64,000 bases of DNA from Actinomadura rudentiformis (GCF_008923185.1 NZ_WBMT01000004.1:391823-455822); one strand, 5' to 3'. Shown: positions 50,153-59,832, counted from the first letter of the stretch. The notes: generated from the letters alone by a model not told the origin. Program-made: numbers and translations.

Positions 50153-51016
50153 TCAGTGCCGTACTGAAGAACGTTGCTCGCTGACTTGCTGCGTCAGGAT
50201 GCGCAGCGCGTCGGCGGAGCTCGCGTCGTTCGGGGTGAAGATCTCAAGCCGGTGGTCGGGGCTGTCGGGCTGGAGCCACACCTGGTAGTCGACGCTGACG
50301 GCTCCGACGGTGGGGTGTTGTACGTGCATGGTCCCAACGGTGCAATCGGCGACGTCACCGGTGGCCCATAGTTTCGCGAAGTCGTCGCTGCGCATCGTGA
50401 GTTCGCCGATCAGTTCGGCCAGGCGCGCGTCCGTGGGATATCGGCCGGCGGTGAGCCGCAGGTGGGCGACGTGGATCTGGGCAAGTTCATGCCAGTTGCG
50501 GTACAGCTCGCGGATGAGGGGATCCAGGAAGAACATCCGCGGGATGGACGGGCGGCGTGCCGGGTCTCGTGGCGCGTCGAACGCGACGTGTTCGGCGGCG
50601 AGTGCGTGTCCGGTGCGGTTCCAGGCGAGAACGTCTCCGCGTCGGCCGAGCACGCGCGCCGGCGTTGACTCACCGAGGGACGTCAGGAGCGCGAGAACTC
50701 GTGGGTGAGGCTCTTCCTGGCTCGGTTCGGACAGGCTGGGCATGGCGGACTGCCGAGCGAGATTGTGAAGATGAACGGTCTCGACCTGGTCAAGCTGGAG
50801 CGCCCGGGCCAGCGCGTCCAGGACCTGCTCCGAAGCGGTCTCGGCCTGCCCCTGCTCCAGCCGGGTGTAGTACCCGGCACTCACGCCGGCGAGCTGCGCG
50901 AGCTCCTCACGCCGTAGGCCTGGGACGCGGCGGGACGTTCCGTACGTGCGCAGGCCGATGTCAGCCGGTGTGATTCGATCACGGCGGCTCTTCAGGAACG
51001 CTCCAAGACTCTCCAC
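50153..51016 (-). CDS. XRE-family regulator with MmyB-like ligand domain
   Basis: 287 residues. N-terminal HTH: RVPGLRREELAQLAGVSAGY and YTRLEQGQ; then the MmyB-like domain (PARVLGRRGDVLAWNRTGHA, FLDPLIRELYRNWHE, GRYPTDARLAELIGELTMRS, RLEIFTPND). Members sense small ligands, often fatty-acid-like, and frequently sit divergent from an efflux or reductase gene they repress. Here the MFS pump at 51120 is the probable target. Confidence 0.92.
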   Translation of the reverse strand: MESLGAFLKSRRDRITPADIGLRTYGTSRRVPGLRREELAQLAGVSAGYYTRLEQGQAETASEQVLDALARALQLDQVETVHLHNLARQSAMPSLSEPSQEEPHPRVLALLTSLGESTPARVLGRRGDVLAWNRTGHALAAEHVAFDAPRDPARRPSIPRMFFLDPLIRELYRNWHELAQIHVAHLRLTAGRYPTDARLAELIGELTMRSDDFAKLWATGDVADCTVGTMHVQHPTVGAVSVDYQVWLQPDSPDHRLEIFTPNDASSADALRILTQQVSEQRSSVRH

Positions 51017-51119
51017 GAGTCGAGCCTAGATCGCCCGGCCAGAGGAGTGCCTGCACCTGCTGGGTGTACCCACGACAAGGGCATGGTTGCCCAGCGCGTG
51101 GTGCTGCACCGTCGTGAAC

Positions 51120-52643
51120 ATGTCCCAACAGCGTGCACAATCCCCAAGCCTGCGGGCCTGGCTCGGGCTCGTGGTGGTCCTCGGCCCGGTCCTTCTCGTT
51201 TCCATGGACGGGTCGATCCTGTTCCTGGCGATGCCCCGGATCAGCCAGGCGGTCAGCCCGACGGCCGATCAGGCCCTGTGGATCCTGGACATCTACGGCT
51301 TCGCGGTCGGTTCCCTGCTGATCGCGTTCGGCAACATCGGTGACCGCTACGGTCGCCTGAAGCTGCTCATGATCGGCGCGACGGTGTTCGGCATCGGATC
51401 CGCCGGTGCGGCGTTCGCGCCGAACGCCGAGTTGCTCATCGCCTTCCGGGGGCTCATGGGAGTGGCCGGCGCCACTCTTCTGCCATCGGCGCTGGCGGTG
51501 TTGAGCGAACTGTTCCCCGACCCGCGACGCCGGGCGCAGGCCATCGGCATCTTCGCAGCCGGGTTCGCAGCGGGCTTCGCGATCGGCCCGGTCGTGGGCG
51601 GCGCGCTGCTGGAACGGCTGTGGTGGGGCTCGGTCTTCCTGGTCAACATTCCCGTGATCGGGCTGTTCCTGCTGCTCGCCCCGGTCCTTCTCCGTGATGT
51701 GCGCGCCACCCGGCCAGGTGGCGTCGACGTGCCAAGTGTCGTCCTCTCGGCCGGCGGCCTGCTGCTCGCCATCTACGGAATCAAGCACGCTGCCGCCGAA
51801 GGCCTGTCGATCGTCCCGGTCGCGACGGCGGTCGCCGGGAGCTGCCTCCTGGTCTGGTTCGCGCGGCGACAGCGGCGCCTCGAGCACCCGCTGATCGAGT
51901 TCTCTCTGTTTCGGGACCGCGTCTTCACGATTGCGATCATCACCGGTCTGCTGCCGTTGGCCGCGTGGTCGGCGACCGCGTATCTGGCGGGCATCTACCT
52001 GCAGTCCATCCTCGGCACGACCGTCTTGTACGCGGCGTTCCTGGCGCTCCCTGGGGCGGCGGTCCTCACCACCACCTGCATCATCACTCCGGCAGTGGTC
52101 GGCCGCATCGGCAAAAGGACGGCGCTCATCGTCTGCCATTTCTCCATCGCGGCTGGTCTGCTGCTCTTGCTCCCCACCGGCGTCACCGGCGGGATCGGCT
52201 GGTACATCGCCTCGACTGCGGTCGCCGGCGTCGGGTACGGAATCTCGTTCAGCCTCGTCGCCGACACGGCCGTCGCGGCAGTGCCCACGGAACGAGCGGG
52301 CTCGGCGGGCGCGATCGCTGAGACCAGCAACGAACTCGGCAACGCCCTCGGGATCGCGCTTCTCGGTTCGCTCGCGGCGCTGATCTTCCGTATCCAGGGA
52401 CCTGACCTCGCCCCCACCTTGGACGAGACACTTCAACTGCCTGACCTCGCGCCCGCAGTGGTCGCGGAGGCGAGAGCAGCCTTCATCACCGGCCTGCACA
52501 CAGTCGCAGCCGTGGCCGGCCTGCTCCACGCAGCTCTCGGCATCCTCGCCCTGCGCTGGCTGCCCAGATCTGAGTTCGGCGCGTACGACCCTGACGCCAC
52601 GCCCATGCCGCAAGTGGGCCGAGCGGAAGAGCGCGTTGGATGA
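51120..52643 (+). CDS. MFS drug efflux pump (SmvA/QacA-like, 14-TM)
   Basis: 507 residues. Motif D1-like LVSMDGSILFLAMPRISQAV, motif A GDRYGRLKLLMIGATVFG and motif C FAAGFAIGPVVGGALLE identify the DHA2 antiporters for quaternary ammonium and antiseptic-type drugs. ATG 51120 follows a poor ribosome-binding site; an in-frame alternative lies at 51087. Divergent from the XRE/MmyB regulator. Confidence 0.9.
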   Translation: MSQQRAQSPSLRAWLGLVVVLGPVLLVSMDGSILFLAMPRISQAVSPTADQALWILDIYGFAVGSLLIAFGNIGDRYGRLKLLMIGATVFGIGSAGAAFAPNAELLIAFRGLMGVAGATLLPSALAVLSELFPDPRRRAQAIGIFAAGFAAGFAIGPVVGGALLERLWWGSVFLVNIPVIGLFLLLAPVLLRDVRATRPGGVDVPSVVLSAGGLLLAIYGIKHAAAEGLSIVPVATAVAGSCLLVWFARRQRRLEHPLIEFSLFRDRVFTIAIITGLLPLAAWSATAYLAGIYLQSILGTTVLYAAFLALPGAAVLTTTCIITPAVVGRIGKRTALIVCHFSIAAGLLLLLPTGVTGGIGWYIASTAVAGVGYGISFSLVADTAVAAVPTERAGSAGAIAETSNELGNALGIALLGSLAALIFRIQGPDLAPTLDETLQLPDLAPAVVAEARAAFITGLHTVAAVAGLLHAALGILALRWLPRSEFGAYDPDATPMPQVGRAEERVG

Positions 52644-52682
52644 CTCACGCCAGGGCACTCTCTCCCCCATAGGATCATCACT

Positions 52683-53219
52683 ATGGGTAGTGACTCGGGC
52701 TCATGCCGTAACGCCGCTGAGGACTCAGAGTCGGGCTTGAGTTCGTCGTCCTTGGACTTCCGCGCCGCGGTGACGTCTGCCGTCGGAGCGCTCGTTGCCG
52801 CAGTCCTGCTGCTCCAGCTGGCCTTCTGCGCGTCGTCCATCGGGGCTCTCCGCGCCCCGTCCTCGCATGGGATCCGCACCGCCGTCGTCGCCCCCGAGCA
52901 GGCGCGGGATCGGATTCTCGCCATGCTCAACGGCCTGCACGGCACCCCCGTGCAGGCCGTCGCGGTCAAGGACGAGGCGACCGCGCGTTCCCAGATTGAG
53001 CGCCGAGAGGTCGACGTCGCGTTCGTCATGGATCCCGCCGAGAAGACCGACACCCTGCTCATCGCCATGGCCATCGGCCCCGCCGAAACCGACGTCGCCG
53101 CCCAACTGGCCATCTTCCTAGAAGAGGACTTCGACCGGCAGATCAAGGTCGTCGACATCAGCCCACCGGCAAACGGCGACTGGCCCGGGCCGTCCTCACC
53201 CGACCACGTAGCAAGTTGA
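52683..53219 (+). CDS. Membrane protein resembling the N-terminal part of YhgE/ABC-2-type proteins
   Basis: 178 residues with one transmembrane helix (residues about 28-50, VTSAVGALVAAVLLLQLAFC) followed by an extracytoplasmic alpha/beta domain (TAVVAPEQARDRILAMLNGL, VAVKDEATARSQIERREVDV). This resembles the N-terminal portion of DUF3533/YhgE-type proteins, which normally continue to a C-terminal five-helix membrane domain that is missing here. It may be truncated; the repeat array begins right at its stop. Confidence 0.55.
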   Translation: MGSDSGSCRNAAEDSESGLSSSSLDFRAAVTSAVGALVAAVLLLQLAFCASSIGALRAPSSHGIRTAVVAPEQARDRILAMLNGLHGTPVQAVAVKDEATARSQIERREVDVAFVMDPAEKTDTLLIAMAIGPAETDVAAQLAIFLEEDFDRQIKVVDISPPANGDWPGPSSPDHVAS

Positions 53220-53670
53220 CCAGCATCCGCCACGCAACAGCCGACCGGCATACGCGCCACGCACAGGCCCACCGACGTACGCGGCGCCACAGGGTCGACC
53301 GGCATCCCCGCCAGGCACAGGCCTAACGACATACGCCGGTCACAGATTGACCGGTGTCCGCCACACCCAGGTTGACCGGTGTCCACCGCGCCACAAGTCG
53401 GCCGGCATCCGCTACGGCATAGAGCGGCCGGCATACGCGCACAGGTTGACCGGCATACGCCGCACACAGAACGACCGGCATCAGCCACGCACGAGATGAC
53501 CGACGTCCACCCCGCCACAAGTCAACCGGCATGCGCCACCCACAGGGCGACCAGCGTCCGCCACGCCGAAGGTCGACCGGCATCACTCTCGAGTCGGCCA
53601 GCGTCACGTACAAGTTGACCGGCGGCCGCTACACACAGGTGGACTGGAATATGCCACGCATAGATTGACC
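53216..53670 (+). repeat. Degenerate tandem array, about 20 units of 21-27 bp
   Basis: Units beginning TTGACCGGCATCCGCCACG or close variants (GACCGGCATACG, GACCGGTGTCCG, GACCAGCGTCCG) repeat about every 25 bases over roughly 450 bases. Divergence between neighbours and variable unit length distinguish it from a CRISPR array. It starts at the stop of the preceding gene. Confidence 0.85.
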
Positions 53671-53673
53671 GGC

Positions 53674-53709
53674 GTCCGCTGCGCATGGGTTGTCCGATGC
53701 GCAGCGGAC
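53674..53709. terminator. Intrinsic terminator at the end of the repeat array
   Basis: Perfect 13-bp stem GTCCGCTGCGCAT / ATGCGCAGCGGAC with a 10-nt loop, placed between the convergent genes ending at 53219 and 53741. Confidence 0.75.
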
Positions 53710-53740
53710 GTCGGACGTGGTACCACTGCGGACGGTCAGA

Positions 53741-54460
53741 TCAGCGAAGTTTTGACGGGACTGCCGGCAAGGGCCGCCAGCCGGGGCGGACGGCTCCGAC
53801 ATAGCGCTCGCGGTAGTAGCCCCTCAACCTGTCGACGCTTACGCGCCGTCCCGGCCGTGGCGCGTGGATGAATCTCGAAGCGCCCAGGTACATGCCCACG
53901 TGCCCGAGCCGGTTGAAGAACACAAGGTCACCGGGCATGAGCCGGTGCCGGCTGACACGATGCCGGACCCTCCTGTACTGGTCCGCGGCCACTCGCGGGA
54001 TCGACACTCCGGCGCGCCGCCAAGCCTGCTGAACGAGCCCGGAGCAGTCAAAGCCCCGCGGGCCCGTGCCGCCCCAGATATACGGCCGTCCTTTCTGTGC
54101 AAGAGCGAACTCGATCGCCCGGTCGGCGCGGCGTCGCCATTGCGTTTCCATCCGCGTCCGCCGCCGGTGTACTGACTGCTGTAGGGAAGTCAATAACCGG
54201 GCGTTCGTCTGATGCCAGCCGAACTGCGAACGGCGGTGTTGCCAGCCACCCCATGCGCGGGTGCGGTGGGACCTCTTATGGTCGTGTGCCGCGCTTCGCC
54301 GGCTGGATGTCTGAGCGTCCCTGTCTGGGCCATTGGCCTCTCGGGCTGCCGGCACCCGCTCTTTATCGGCCTGGACATATTCGACTGCTTCTGCGGCCGC
54401 TGGGGCCAGTGAAAGCGCCACTGTCGCCGCACAGCATGCGGCCGTTGACGAAACGAACAT
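53741..54460 (-). CDS. NlpC/P60-family cell-wall hydrolase
   Basis: 239 residues. N-terminal signal peptide (VSSTAACCAATVALSLAPAA), then a basic, poorly structured stretch, then the NlpC/P60 domain: RPYIWGGTGPRGFDCSGLVQ with the catalytic Cys, LGHVGMYLGASRFIHAP with the catalytic His. It is expected to cleave peptidoglycan stem peptides outside the cell. GGAGGTGAACGGAG precedes ATG 54460. Confidence 0.9.
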   Translation of the reverse strand: MFVSSTAACCAATVALSLAPAAAEAVEYVQADKERVPAAREANGPDRDAQTSSRRSAAHDHKRSHRTRAWGGWQHRRSQFGWHQTNARLLTSLQQSVHRRRTRMETQWRRRADRAIEFALAQKGRPYIWGGTGPRGFDCSGLVQQAWRRAGVSIPRVAADQYRRVRHRVSRHRLMPGDLVFFNRLGHVGMYLGASRFIHAPRPGRRVSVDRLRGYYRERYVGAVRPGWRPLPAVPSKLR

Positions 54461-55543
54461 CTCCGTTCACCTCCAACGGTGAAGATCGACATGGCATGCC
54501 TTACCCAGGACTTTCAAATCACACTCGCCAAATCCACGAGAAAGTTCGTTCAAGAAGCCCGGCCGCTTCCCCACCCGTCCGGCTTTGTCCGAATAGCAGG
54601 CGGCCAAATCACGGTCGCCGCGGCCGAGTCACGCGCGGACCACTCAATGCCGGGCCACTTCTACCTCGCGTTCAGAAGCACCATCCGCAGCGCCGTGAGT
54701 GTTATGACGCGACAGATAAGACGCCGACCGAGCGTCCAGTGAGCCGGTTTTCACTCCACCACCGACTCGGTTCTGCAAGTGATGAGGGCCGCACTCACTG
54801 CCCTTCTGGCGGGCCTGCGGTGGGCCGGCGCAGCCTTGATCAACTGCTCTCGTAGCGGTCATGGAACGGCAGGTCACCGGCTCCATCGCAGGCCTGAGCA
54901 CCCGCCCGATCCGACTGCCGCCCCTGGGCACGCCGACGTCTGGCGGGCCACCGCAGACGGGCACGCTTCCACTTGATGGATTGCGATATGACGACCTTTA
55001 GAGAAGGGCCCATTTACTTTTGCGGGGAGTACGGCAAACTCGGCGCACTTTAACCTCGCCGTGCGAGCAGGAAGGTCGGAGGAGTCCGGCGGCCTCGTCG
55101 GCTTGGATCTACTCGCCAGTGCGGCAGGGTGCAGTGTCGGAGAAGACCCTGATTTGTCCCATTCCTACTTGAACGGGTACGACTATGGCAGTCACCTCAG
55201 CGACCGACACCCACATCATTGCTTCAATCCGTCAACGTACTCGAAGTACTACTTTTTCGACATAGACGCGCCGAAACCTCGCCTAGCAGATCGAGTGGAC
55301 GAAGGCGAATATCGGCGTGGATGTACGGAGGGCCATTCAGGTCATCCAAGTGATCCGTAGCCGAGTCGAATCGGCACGGCGACGTCCGATGCGCCACTCA
55401 CGCTGCTGAGCCCGCAACGGCGCTGCTCACAAATGTGGTTGGCCGCCCGGGAGGATCGATAACCCATCCCCATGGCCTCACAATGCAACTCCATACCAAA
55501 ATATAGCCCACGGTCACGTCAAGACTACGATAAGTAGTTGGGC
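54461..55543. other. 1.08-kb region without a confident gene
   Basis: Several short frames exist (54479-54742 plus; 55061-55360 plus) but none has recognisable domains, a good ribosome-binding site or typical third-position GC. Parts of 54980-55370 and 55480-55540 are poorer in GC than the surroundings, suggesting acquired or decaying DNA. Confidence 0.5.
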
Positions 55544-56311
55544 ATGACCGTATATCTCATCGCCGCCGCCTCGGCCGTCGGCTTGGTGATCATCGCCGCT
55601 CTGCTGGTCCGGCGGCTCCGTTCCGTCACTGACGACGAGCTGCCCAGCGGAGCGACCACCGGACACACCGGTTCCATGCTTTCGGCGCTGTTCCTGCTGG
55701 CCTTCGCCATTGCGATCGTCGTCCCGTGGACGACCACCGACGCGGCCCGGGTCAACACCTACGCCGAGAGCCAGGCAATCGTGGAGGGCGCCTGGTCGGC
55801 CGCGGAACTGCCCACAGCCCAGAGCGCTCACGTCCGGACCGAGTTGCTCGACTATGCCCAGTTCGTCCGTACCAAGGAGTGGCGGCTGATGGCCGACGGC
55901 AAACTCAGTCCGGACGGCTGGACCCGGCTGGAACGGCTGCGCCGCGAGGTCGCCGCGTTCCCCGCCAAGGGCCGCGACGCGAAGGACGACCAGGCCGCGG
56001 TCCTGGACGACATCGCCGACATCACCTCCGCACGGCGGCAGCGGGCCATGGACGCCAAGACCAGCCCGCCTCCGGGCCTGCTGATCGTCACATTGCTCAC
56101 CGGACTGATCGTCCTGCTCTTCCCGTTCCTGGCCGGCGCACGTCCACGTGGCATGAGCCTCCTGCCGCTGGCTCTGATGGCCGCCCTGCTGGGCATCGGC
56201 ATGTATCTCTGCGTCGACATCTCACGCGCGTTCACCGGCGCGCTGGCCGTCAAGCCTGACGCCTTCACCGCTGTCATGGACGAACTCCACCGCATCCCCG
56301 GGAGCGGCTGA
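55544..56311 (+). CDS. DUF4239-family membrane protein (bestrophin-like)
   Basis: 255 residues with about four transmembrane helices in a 2 + 2 layout: one near the N-terminus, one at residues about 45-62 (MLSALFLLAFAIAIVVPWTT), and two C-terminal (LLIVTLLTGLIVLLFPFLAG; LLPLALMAALLGIGMYLCVD). The central soluble segment and overall layout match DUF4239, related to bestrophin channels. ATG 55544 chosen over TTG 55538. The next gene begins two bases after the stop. Confidence 0.78.
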   Translation: MTVYLIAAASAVGLVIIAALLVRRLRSVTDDELPSGATTGHTGSMLSALFLLAFAIAIVVPWTTTDAARVNTYAESQAIVEGAWSAAELPTAQSAHVRTELLDYAQFVRTKEWRLMADGKLSPDGWTRLERLRREVAAFPAKGRDAKDDQAAVLDDIADITSARRQRAMDAKTSPPPGLLIVTLLTGLIVLLFPFLAGARPRGMSLLPLALMAALLGIGMYLCVDISRAFTGALAVKPDAFTAVMDELHRIPGSG

Positions 56312-56313
56312 CC

Positions 56314-56835
56314 ATGCCCGTCACCCTGGTCGCGGCGCTCAGTGCCAGCATGTTCGCCGGACTGGGCTCCTCCGCCATGATCGTCGATCCGGAGCCGCCG
56401 GGAGTCACAGTCTGCGTGGACATTGAGGTCACCGTCTCGATGGAGGCGGACTCCGACGTCTGCGTCAGCGTCAACCGCACCCGCTGCTGCCGTCCCCCAG
56501 CCGCTCCCCCTCCGCCTCCTCCCCCGGAGCCCACCCCTTCCCCACCGGCCGAGGTCCCTGCACCGCCACCTCCGCCTCCGCCACCTCCGCCGCCGAAACC
56601 AACTCCTTCCCCGCGCCCTCCGCGTCCGGCGGCAGCTTTGGTCCCCATCCCGACCCCGCCGGTCAAGGTCGCCACTCCCCGGCGACCGGCGCCCAAGGCG
56701 AAGCCCGCCCCACCTCGCCTCAAACGTGAGCGAGCCGAGCCACCCCAACGCCGGAGACCGCTGGCCGCACCTCTGGTCGTCGTGGTCCTGGCAGTCGCCA
56801 TCAGCGCCGCGAGCGCCATGGCCTTCGCCCGCTAG
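56314..56835 (+). CDS. Pro-rich membrane-anchored protein
   Basis: 173 residues: an N-terminal hydrophobic segment, a short Cys-containing part, a long proline-rich spacer (runs of 7-11 Pro, residues about 62-110), a basic stretch, and a C-terminal transmembrane helix (APLVVVVLAVAISAASAMAF). Two bases from the DUF4239 stop, so co-transcribed. It looks like a wall-spanning or docking protein; no function known. Confidence 0.65.
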   Translation: MPVTLVAALSASMFAGLGSSAMIVDPEPPGVTVCVDIEVTVSMEADSDVCVSVNRTRCCRPPAAPPPPPPPEPTPSPPAEVPAPPPPPPPPPPPKPTPSPRPPRPAAALVPIPTPPVKVATPRRPAPKAKPAPPRLKRERAEPPQRRRPLAAPLVVVVLAVAISAASAMAFAR

Positions 56836-57453
56836 ACGTCCTGCCATGAACGTTGGTGACGGCGACTCACGGGTCGATGATCTGTAACAGGAGAACCTCC
56901 TGGCGGGTGTGTCACCGCAACAAGCAACCCGCACCAGAAGGTCCCTGGTGGTCCGCGCTAACGCCAAACTTCACTCCGCGCGGACGGTTGGAGCTGGCAC
57001 TTCGGGGGGTTGATCGCTGGCCGCTTCGCTGCGCTGGCGGGGCGCACACCGTCCCGGTTGCGATCCGAACCTCGCGACCCGCGGCCCGCAGACCGCGGCC
57101 CATCGACCTGGACCGCGATCACACTGATGGCCCGCCGACTCACCCGCGACCGGCCGCGACCAGCGGCGGCCGCGACCAGCGACCAGCCGCGACCAGCGAC
57201 CAGCCGCGACCGGCCGCGGTCTCAGCCTTCAGTCCCCTGGCCAACACCGACGTAGGAACATCGACGACGGACAAGTCCCAGACGATCAGCGACGCTCCGA
57301 TCTGGCCTCACCTGGAGCTGAGTCGCGTCGCTTGCGCCTCGGTGTTGGAGTCGCCAGCCACGGGGGTGGACGCCGCTGGGTGGATGGCGTCCAGGGCAGT
57401 TCTGGGGCGGCACCGGGGGCGTCGGTGGTTCGTGCTTGCTCCGGCAGTCGGCT
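56836..57453. other. Non-coding region with a short GC-rich repeat
   Basis: 618 bases without a convincing gene. At 57144-57220 the strings CGCGACCAGCGACCAG and CGCGACCGGC repeat in an irregular tandem pattern. Confidence 0.5.
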
Positions 57454-58284
57454 TTAGGTCGGGTGGGTTGTTTCGAAGATCACTGTGCCGTTGGCGTCGT
57501 AGGCCTTGATCTCCATCGACTGTTGCATCGCGCGGGCCTTGGTTCCGGCGGGGCTGACAGTGCCGGCGAGGAACCAGGAGCCCGAGATCGTGGCGGTGAT
57601 CGGTGGCTCCTTGCCGAAGCGCACCGTGATCTTTGTGGCCTCGGGTGTCACCCGGCCTGCGGCGTGGAATTCGTAGGACTTCACGTGCCCGCCCGGGCCG
57701 TAGGCGGTGACGTTGCCGCCGGTGTCCAGCGGAACCACTGATGCGTCGGGTGCCCACGGGTCCCTTCCGGGGCCGGTGCCCCACAGATGTGCGATCTGGC
57801 GGCGCTGCCGGTTGGCGGGGGACGCCTTGCCGTCCTTATCGATCAGGCACGTGCGGTAGCCCTTGGAGCTGCCCAGGAACACCAGCCGCCCGTCCTTCAC
57901 GGGATGGGTGGCCAGGAGCCGGAAGTCCCGTGCCCGGTGTCCCTCGGTCGGCGGACCGGTGAGCCCGGGGAACGTGGGGTCGCCGTTCATGCATGCCCGT
58001 ACGGCGGCGCGGCTTACGGCCGAGTCCGGCGGCAAGACCTTGTCGAGACCGCCCTGCACTCCGCTCGGCCCCGCCTGCACCTTCTCCCCGTCCACAGCCG
58101 GGAGCACCATGACCGGCACCGCTATCGCCGCCGCGGTCGCCACCACCAGCGCTGTGCTTGCGGTGACCCGGCGGCGGACCCGGCAGCGGGCCGCGCTGCG
58201 CAGCGCCCGCCCGGCCATGTCGTCCACCGGCCGCGCCCGGTTCGCCAGCTGACTCAAGGCGTCTTCGACCAGGTCGTTCGTCAT
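57454..58284 (-). CDS. Membrane-anchored partner of the SigE-type sigma factor
   Basis: 276 residues: soluble N-terminus of about 40 residues, one transmembrane helix (ASTALVVATAAAIAVPVMVL), then an extracytoplasmic domain. ATG 58284 overlaps the sigma stop (ATGA). No zinc-binding anti-sigma motif is visible; the arrangement is that of the typical downstream partner of SigE-family ECF factors. Function by context only. Confidence 0.72.
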   Translation of the reverse strand: MTNDLVEDALSQLANRARPVDDMAGRALRSAARCRVRRRVTASTALVVATAAAIAVPVMVLPAVDGEKVQAGPSGVQGGLDKVLPPDSAVSRAAVRACMNGDPTFPGLTGPPTEGHRARDFRLLATHPVKDGRLVFLGSSKGYRTCLIDKDGKASPANRQRRQIAHLWGTGPGRDPWAPDASVVPLDTGGNVTAYGPGGHVKSYEFHAAGRVTPEATKITVRFGKEPPITATISGSWFLAGTVSPAGTKARAMQQSMEIKAYDANGTVIFETTHPT

Positions 58285-58790
58285 GACAGCTCCTCGATAG
58301 GCGCGAGGTCGGCGGTGAGGCCGGGCACGAGTTCACGCAGCCGCGCGATCGCCTTGTGCGTCTGGCTGCGGACGGTGCCCACCGAACATCCGAGGATCTC
58401 GGCGACCTCGACCTCGGGAAGATCTTCCAGGTAGCGCAGGACGAGCACGGCGCGTTTGCGTGGAGGCAGGCACAACAGCGCGCTTTCCAGCGACAGCCGC
58501 AGATCAACATCACCGCTCTCATCACGCACGGCGATCTCAGGCGGATCCCCCGTGGTCTGCTCACGCGCACGCCGCCAGCGGCTGACCTGCTCGTTGTACA
58601 TCGCCCGGCGAACGTAGGCTTCGGGGTTATCGCGCACATGGCGCCAGCGCAGGATGGTCTTGGTGAGCGCCGACTGCAGCAGGTCCTCGGCGGCATGCTG
58701 GTCGCCGGTAAGCGCGTAGGCAGTCCGGATCAGGCTCGTGGAGCGTGCCTCGATGAATGCGGTAATACTCTCGCGGGCCTCTCGTCTCAA
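58281..58790 (-). CDS. SigE-family ECF RNA polymerase sigma factor
   Basis: 169 residues. Region 2: FIEARSTSLIRTAYALTGDQ and HAAEDLLQSALTKTILRW; region 4: LPEVEVAEILGCSVGTVRSQ and THKAIARLREL. These match the actinobacterial SigE family. TTG 58790 is preferred, with GGGAGG upstream at six bases. Coupled by a four-base overlap to its membrane partner. Confidence 0.9.
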   Translation of the reverse strand: MRREARESITAFIEARSTSLIRTAYALTGDQHAAEDLLQSALTKTILRWRHVRDNPEAYVRRAMYNEQVSRWRRAREQTTGDPPEIAVRDESGDVDLRLSLESALLCLPPRKRAVLVLRYLEDLPEVEVAEILGCSVGTVRSQTHKAIARLRELVPGLTADLAPIEELS

Positions 58791-58994
58791 CGGGGGCCTC
58801 CCTCACCGGCGTCACCCATAAAGACGCAGAAAGGCCCCATCACTATGCCGCCTCAGCCAAGATTTCCGCACCGGCCGGTGGACGCCGGACGACCTTCCTG
58901 GTGCGGAGCGCGCGTCGGCGGTGACCTTCCTCCATCAAGAGAGATCAAGTGGTTCATCAGCCAACCCACCTGGCGTGCCGAGACGAACCCGCTG

Positions 58995-59678
58995 TCAAGA
59001 GCCGGTGACCGGGTGGAGGATGTAGTTCGGGTCGCGATCTGGTCGCTCTGGCTCGATTCTCCAGTCGAAGATGCGTAGGCCGACGAGGTGATCGAGGCCG
59101 GGTGCAGGAACTCTCACGTACTCGATGAACGCGGGGCGATATCCCTGGAAAGGCGTGCCGGTCTCCACGGCTGTAGCCAGCGCCTCGAAGAACGCGGTCA
59201 GGCTGGTCGCCCACAGTTTGGCCTCGACAGCGCCCGACCCCATCCCGAACTCGTACACCTGCCCGTAGGTCGGCCCGGGCCGGTGGTCGACGAACGCGAA
59301 CCCACCGTCGTTGGGCTCGGCGAACGGAACCCATTGGTCGGCGTGGGCTTCGACGGGTTCTTCCGCATCGAAGTAAGGGCGCGAGGATTCGTAGTGACTC
59401 ACCAGCGTGTCCCGAGTCCAGACGATGCGCTGAACGGTGCTTAACCGGTGCCCCAACGGCAAGAAATCGCCGTACGGATGACTGCCGGACTGCGTGCCAT
59501 CGTGCAGCCGTAGCAGCGCCTTCAAATCGGGATGCAGGACAACGCCGTACGCCTCCTCGACAGCGGCGATCTGTTCCTCACTCGCCGGAGGACGCAGCAC
59601 GGCATGGTCGTCAGGGGCACGTTCGGCAAGCCACCCGGCGAAACGTCCCCAAGCGCGGTTGAACGGTTCAGCGTCCAT
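58995..59678 (-). CDS. SMI1/KNR4-family protein
   Basis: 227 residues. The motif PPASEEQIAAVEEAYGVVLH, then PDLKALLRLHDGTQSGS, then QWVPFAEPNDGGFAFVDHRP is typical of SMI1/KNR4 (SUKH) proteins. In bacteria this fold mostly serves as toxin immunity protein or adaptor. No toxin gene adjoins it. It ends 316 bases before the gene-poor start of the sigma operon. Confidence 0.85.
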   Translation of the reverse strand: MDAEPFNRAWGRFAGWLAERAPDDHAVLRPPASEEQIAAVEEAYGVVLHPDLKALLRLHDGTQSGSHPYGDFLPLGHRLSTVQRIVWTRDTLVSHYESSRPYFDAEEPVEAHADQWVPFAEPNDGGFAFVDHRPGPTYGQVYEFGMGSGAVEAKLWATSLTAFFEALATAVETGTPFQGYRPAFIEYVRVPAPGLDHLVGLRIFDWRIEPERPDRDPNYILHPVTGS

Positions 59679-59832
59679 CTATCGGCCATCCGTGATGAGA
59701 GCGGCAAGACCCACCATAGTGACCGGCCAGGCCCAGAGTTGTGTTCTGCGGCGCTGGATCCGAGGGCCATCTGGCGGTCTCAAAACCTCGCGCAGGCGGG
59801 TCGGACGTTCCATGGTGCTGGCGTGTGGCGGC

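Noticed and set aside
53216..53709. Reading the 25-bp array as a CRISPR
   Set aside because: Units are contiguous, imperfect and of variable length; there are no conserved repeats with unique spacers and no cas genes.
55061..55360. A 99-codon frame in the gene-poor region
   Set aside because: No ribosome-binding site, no recognisable domain, unusual composition; not supportable as a gene.
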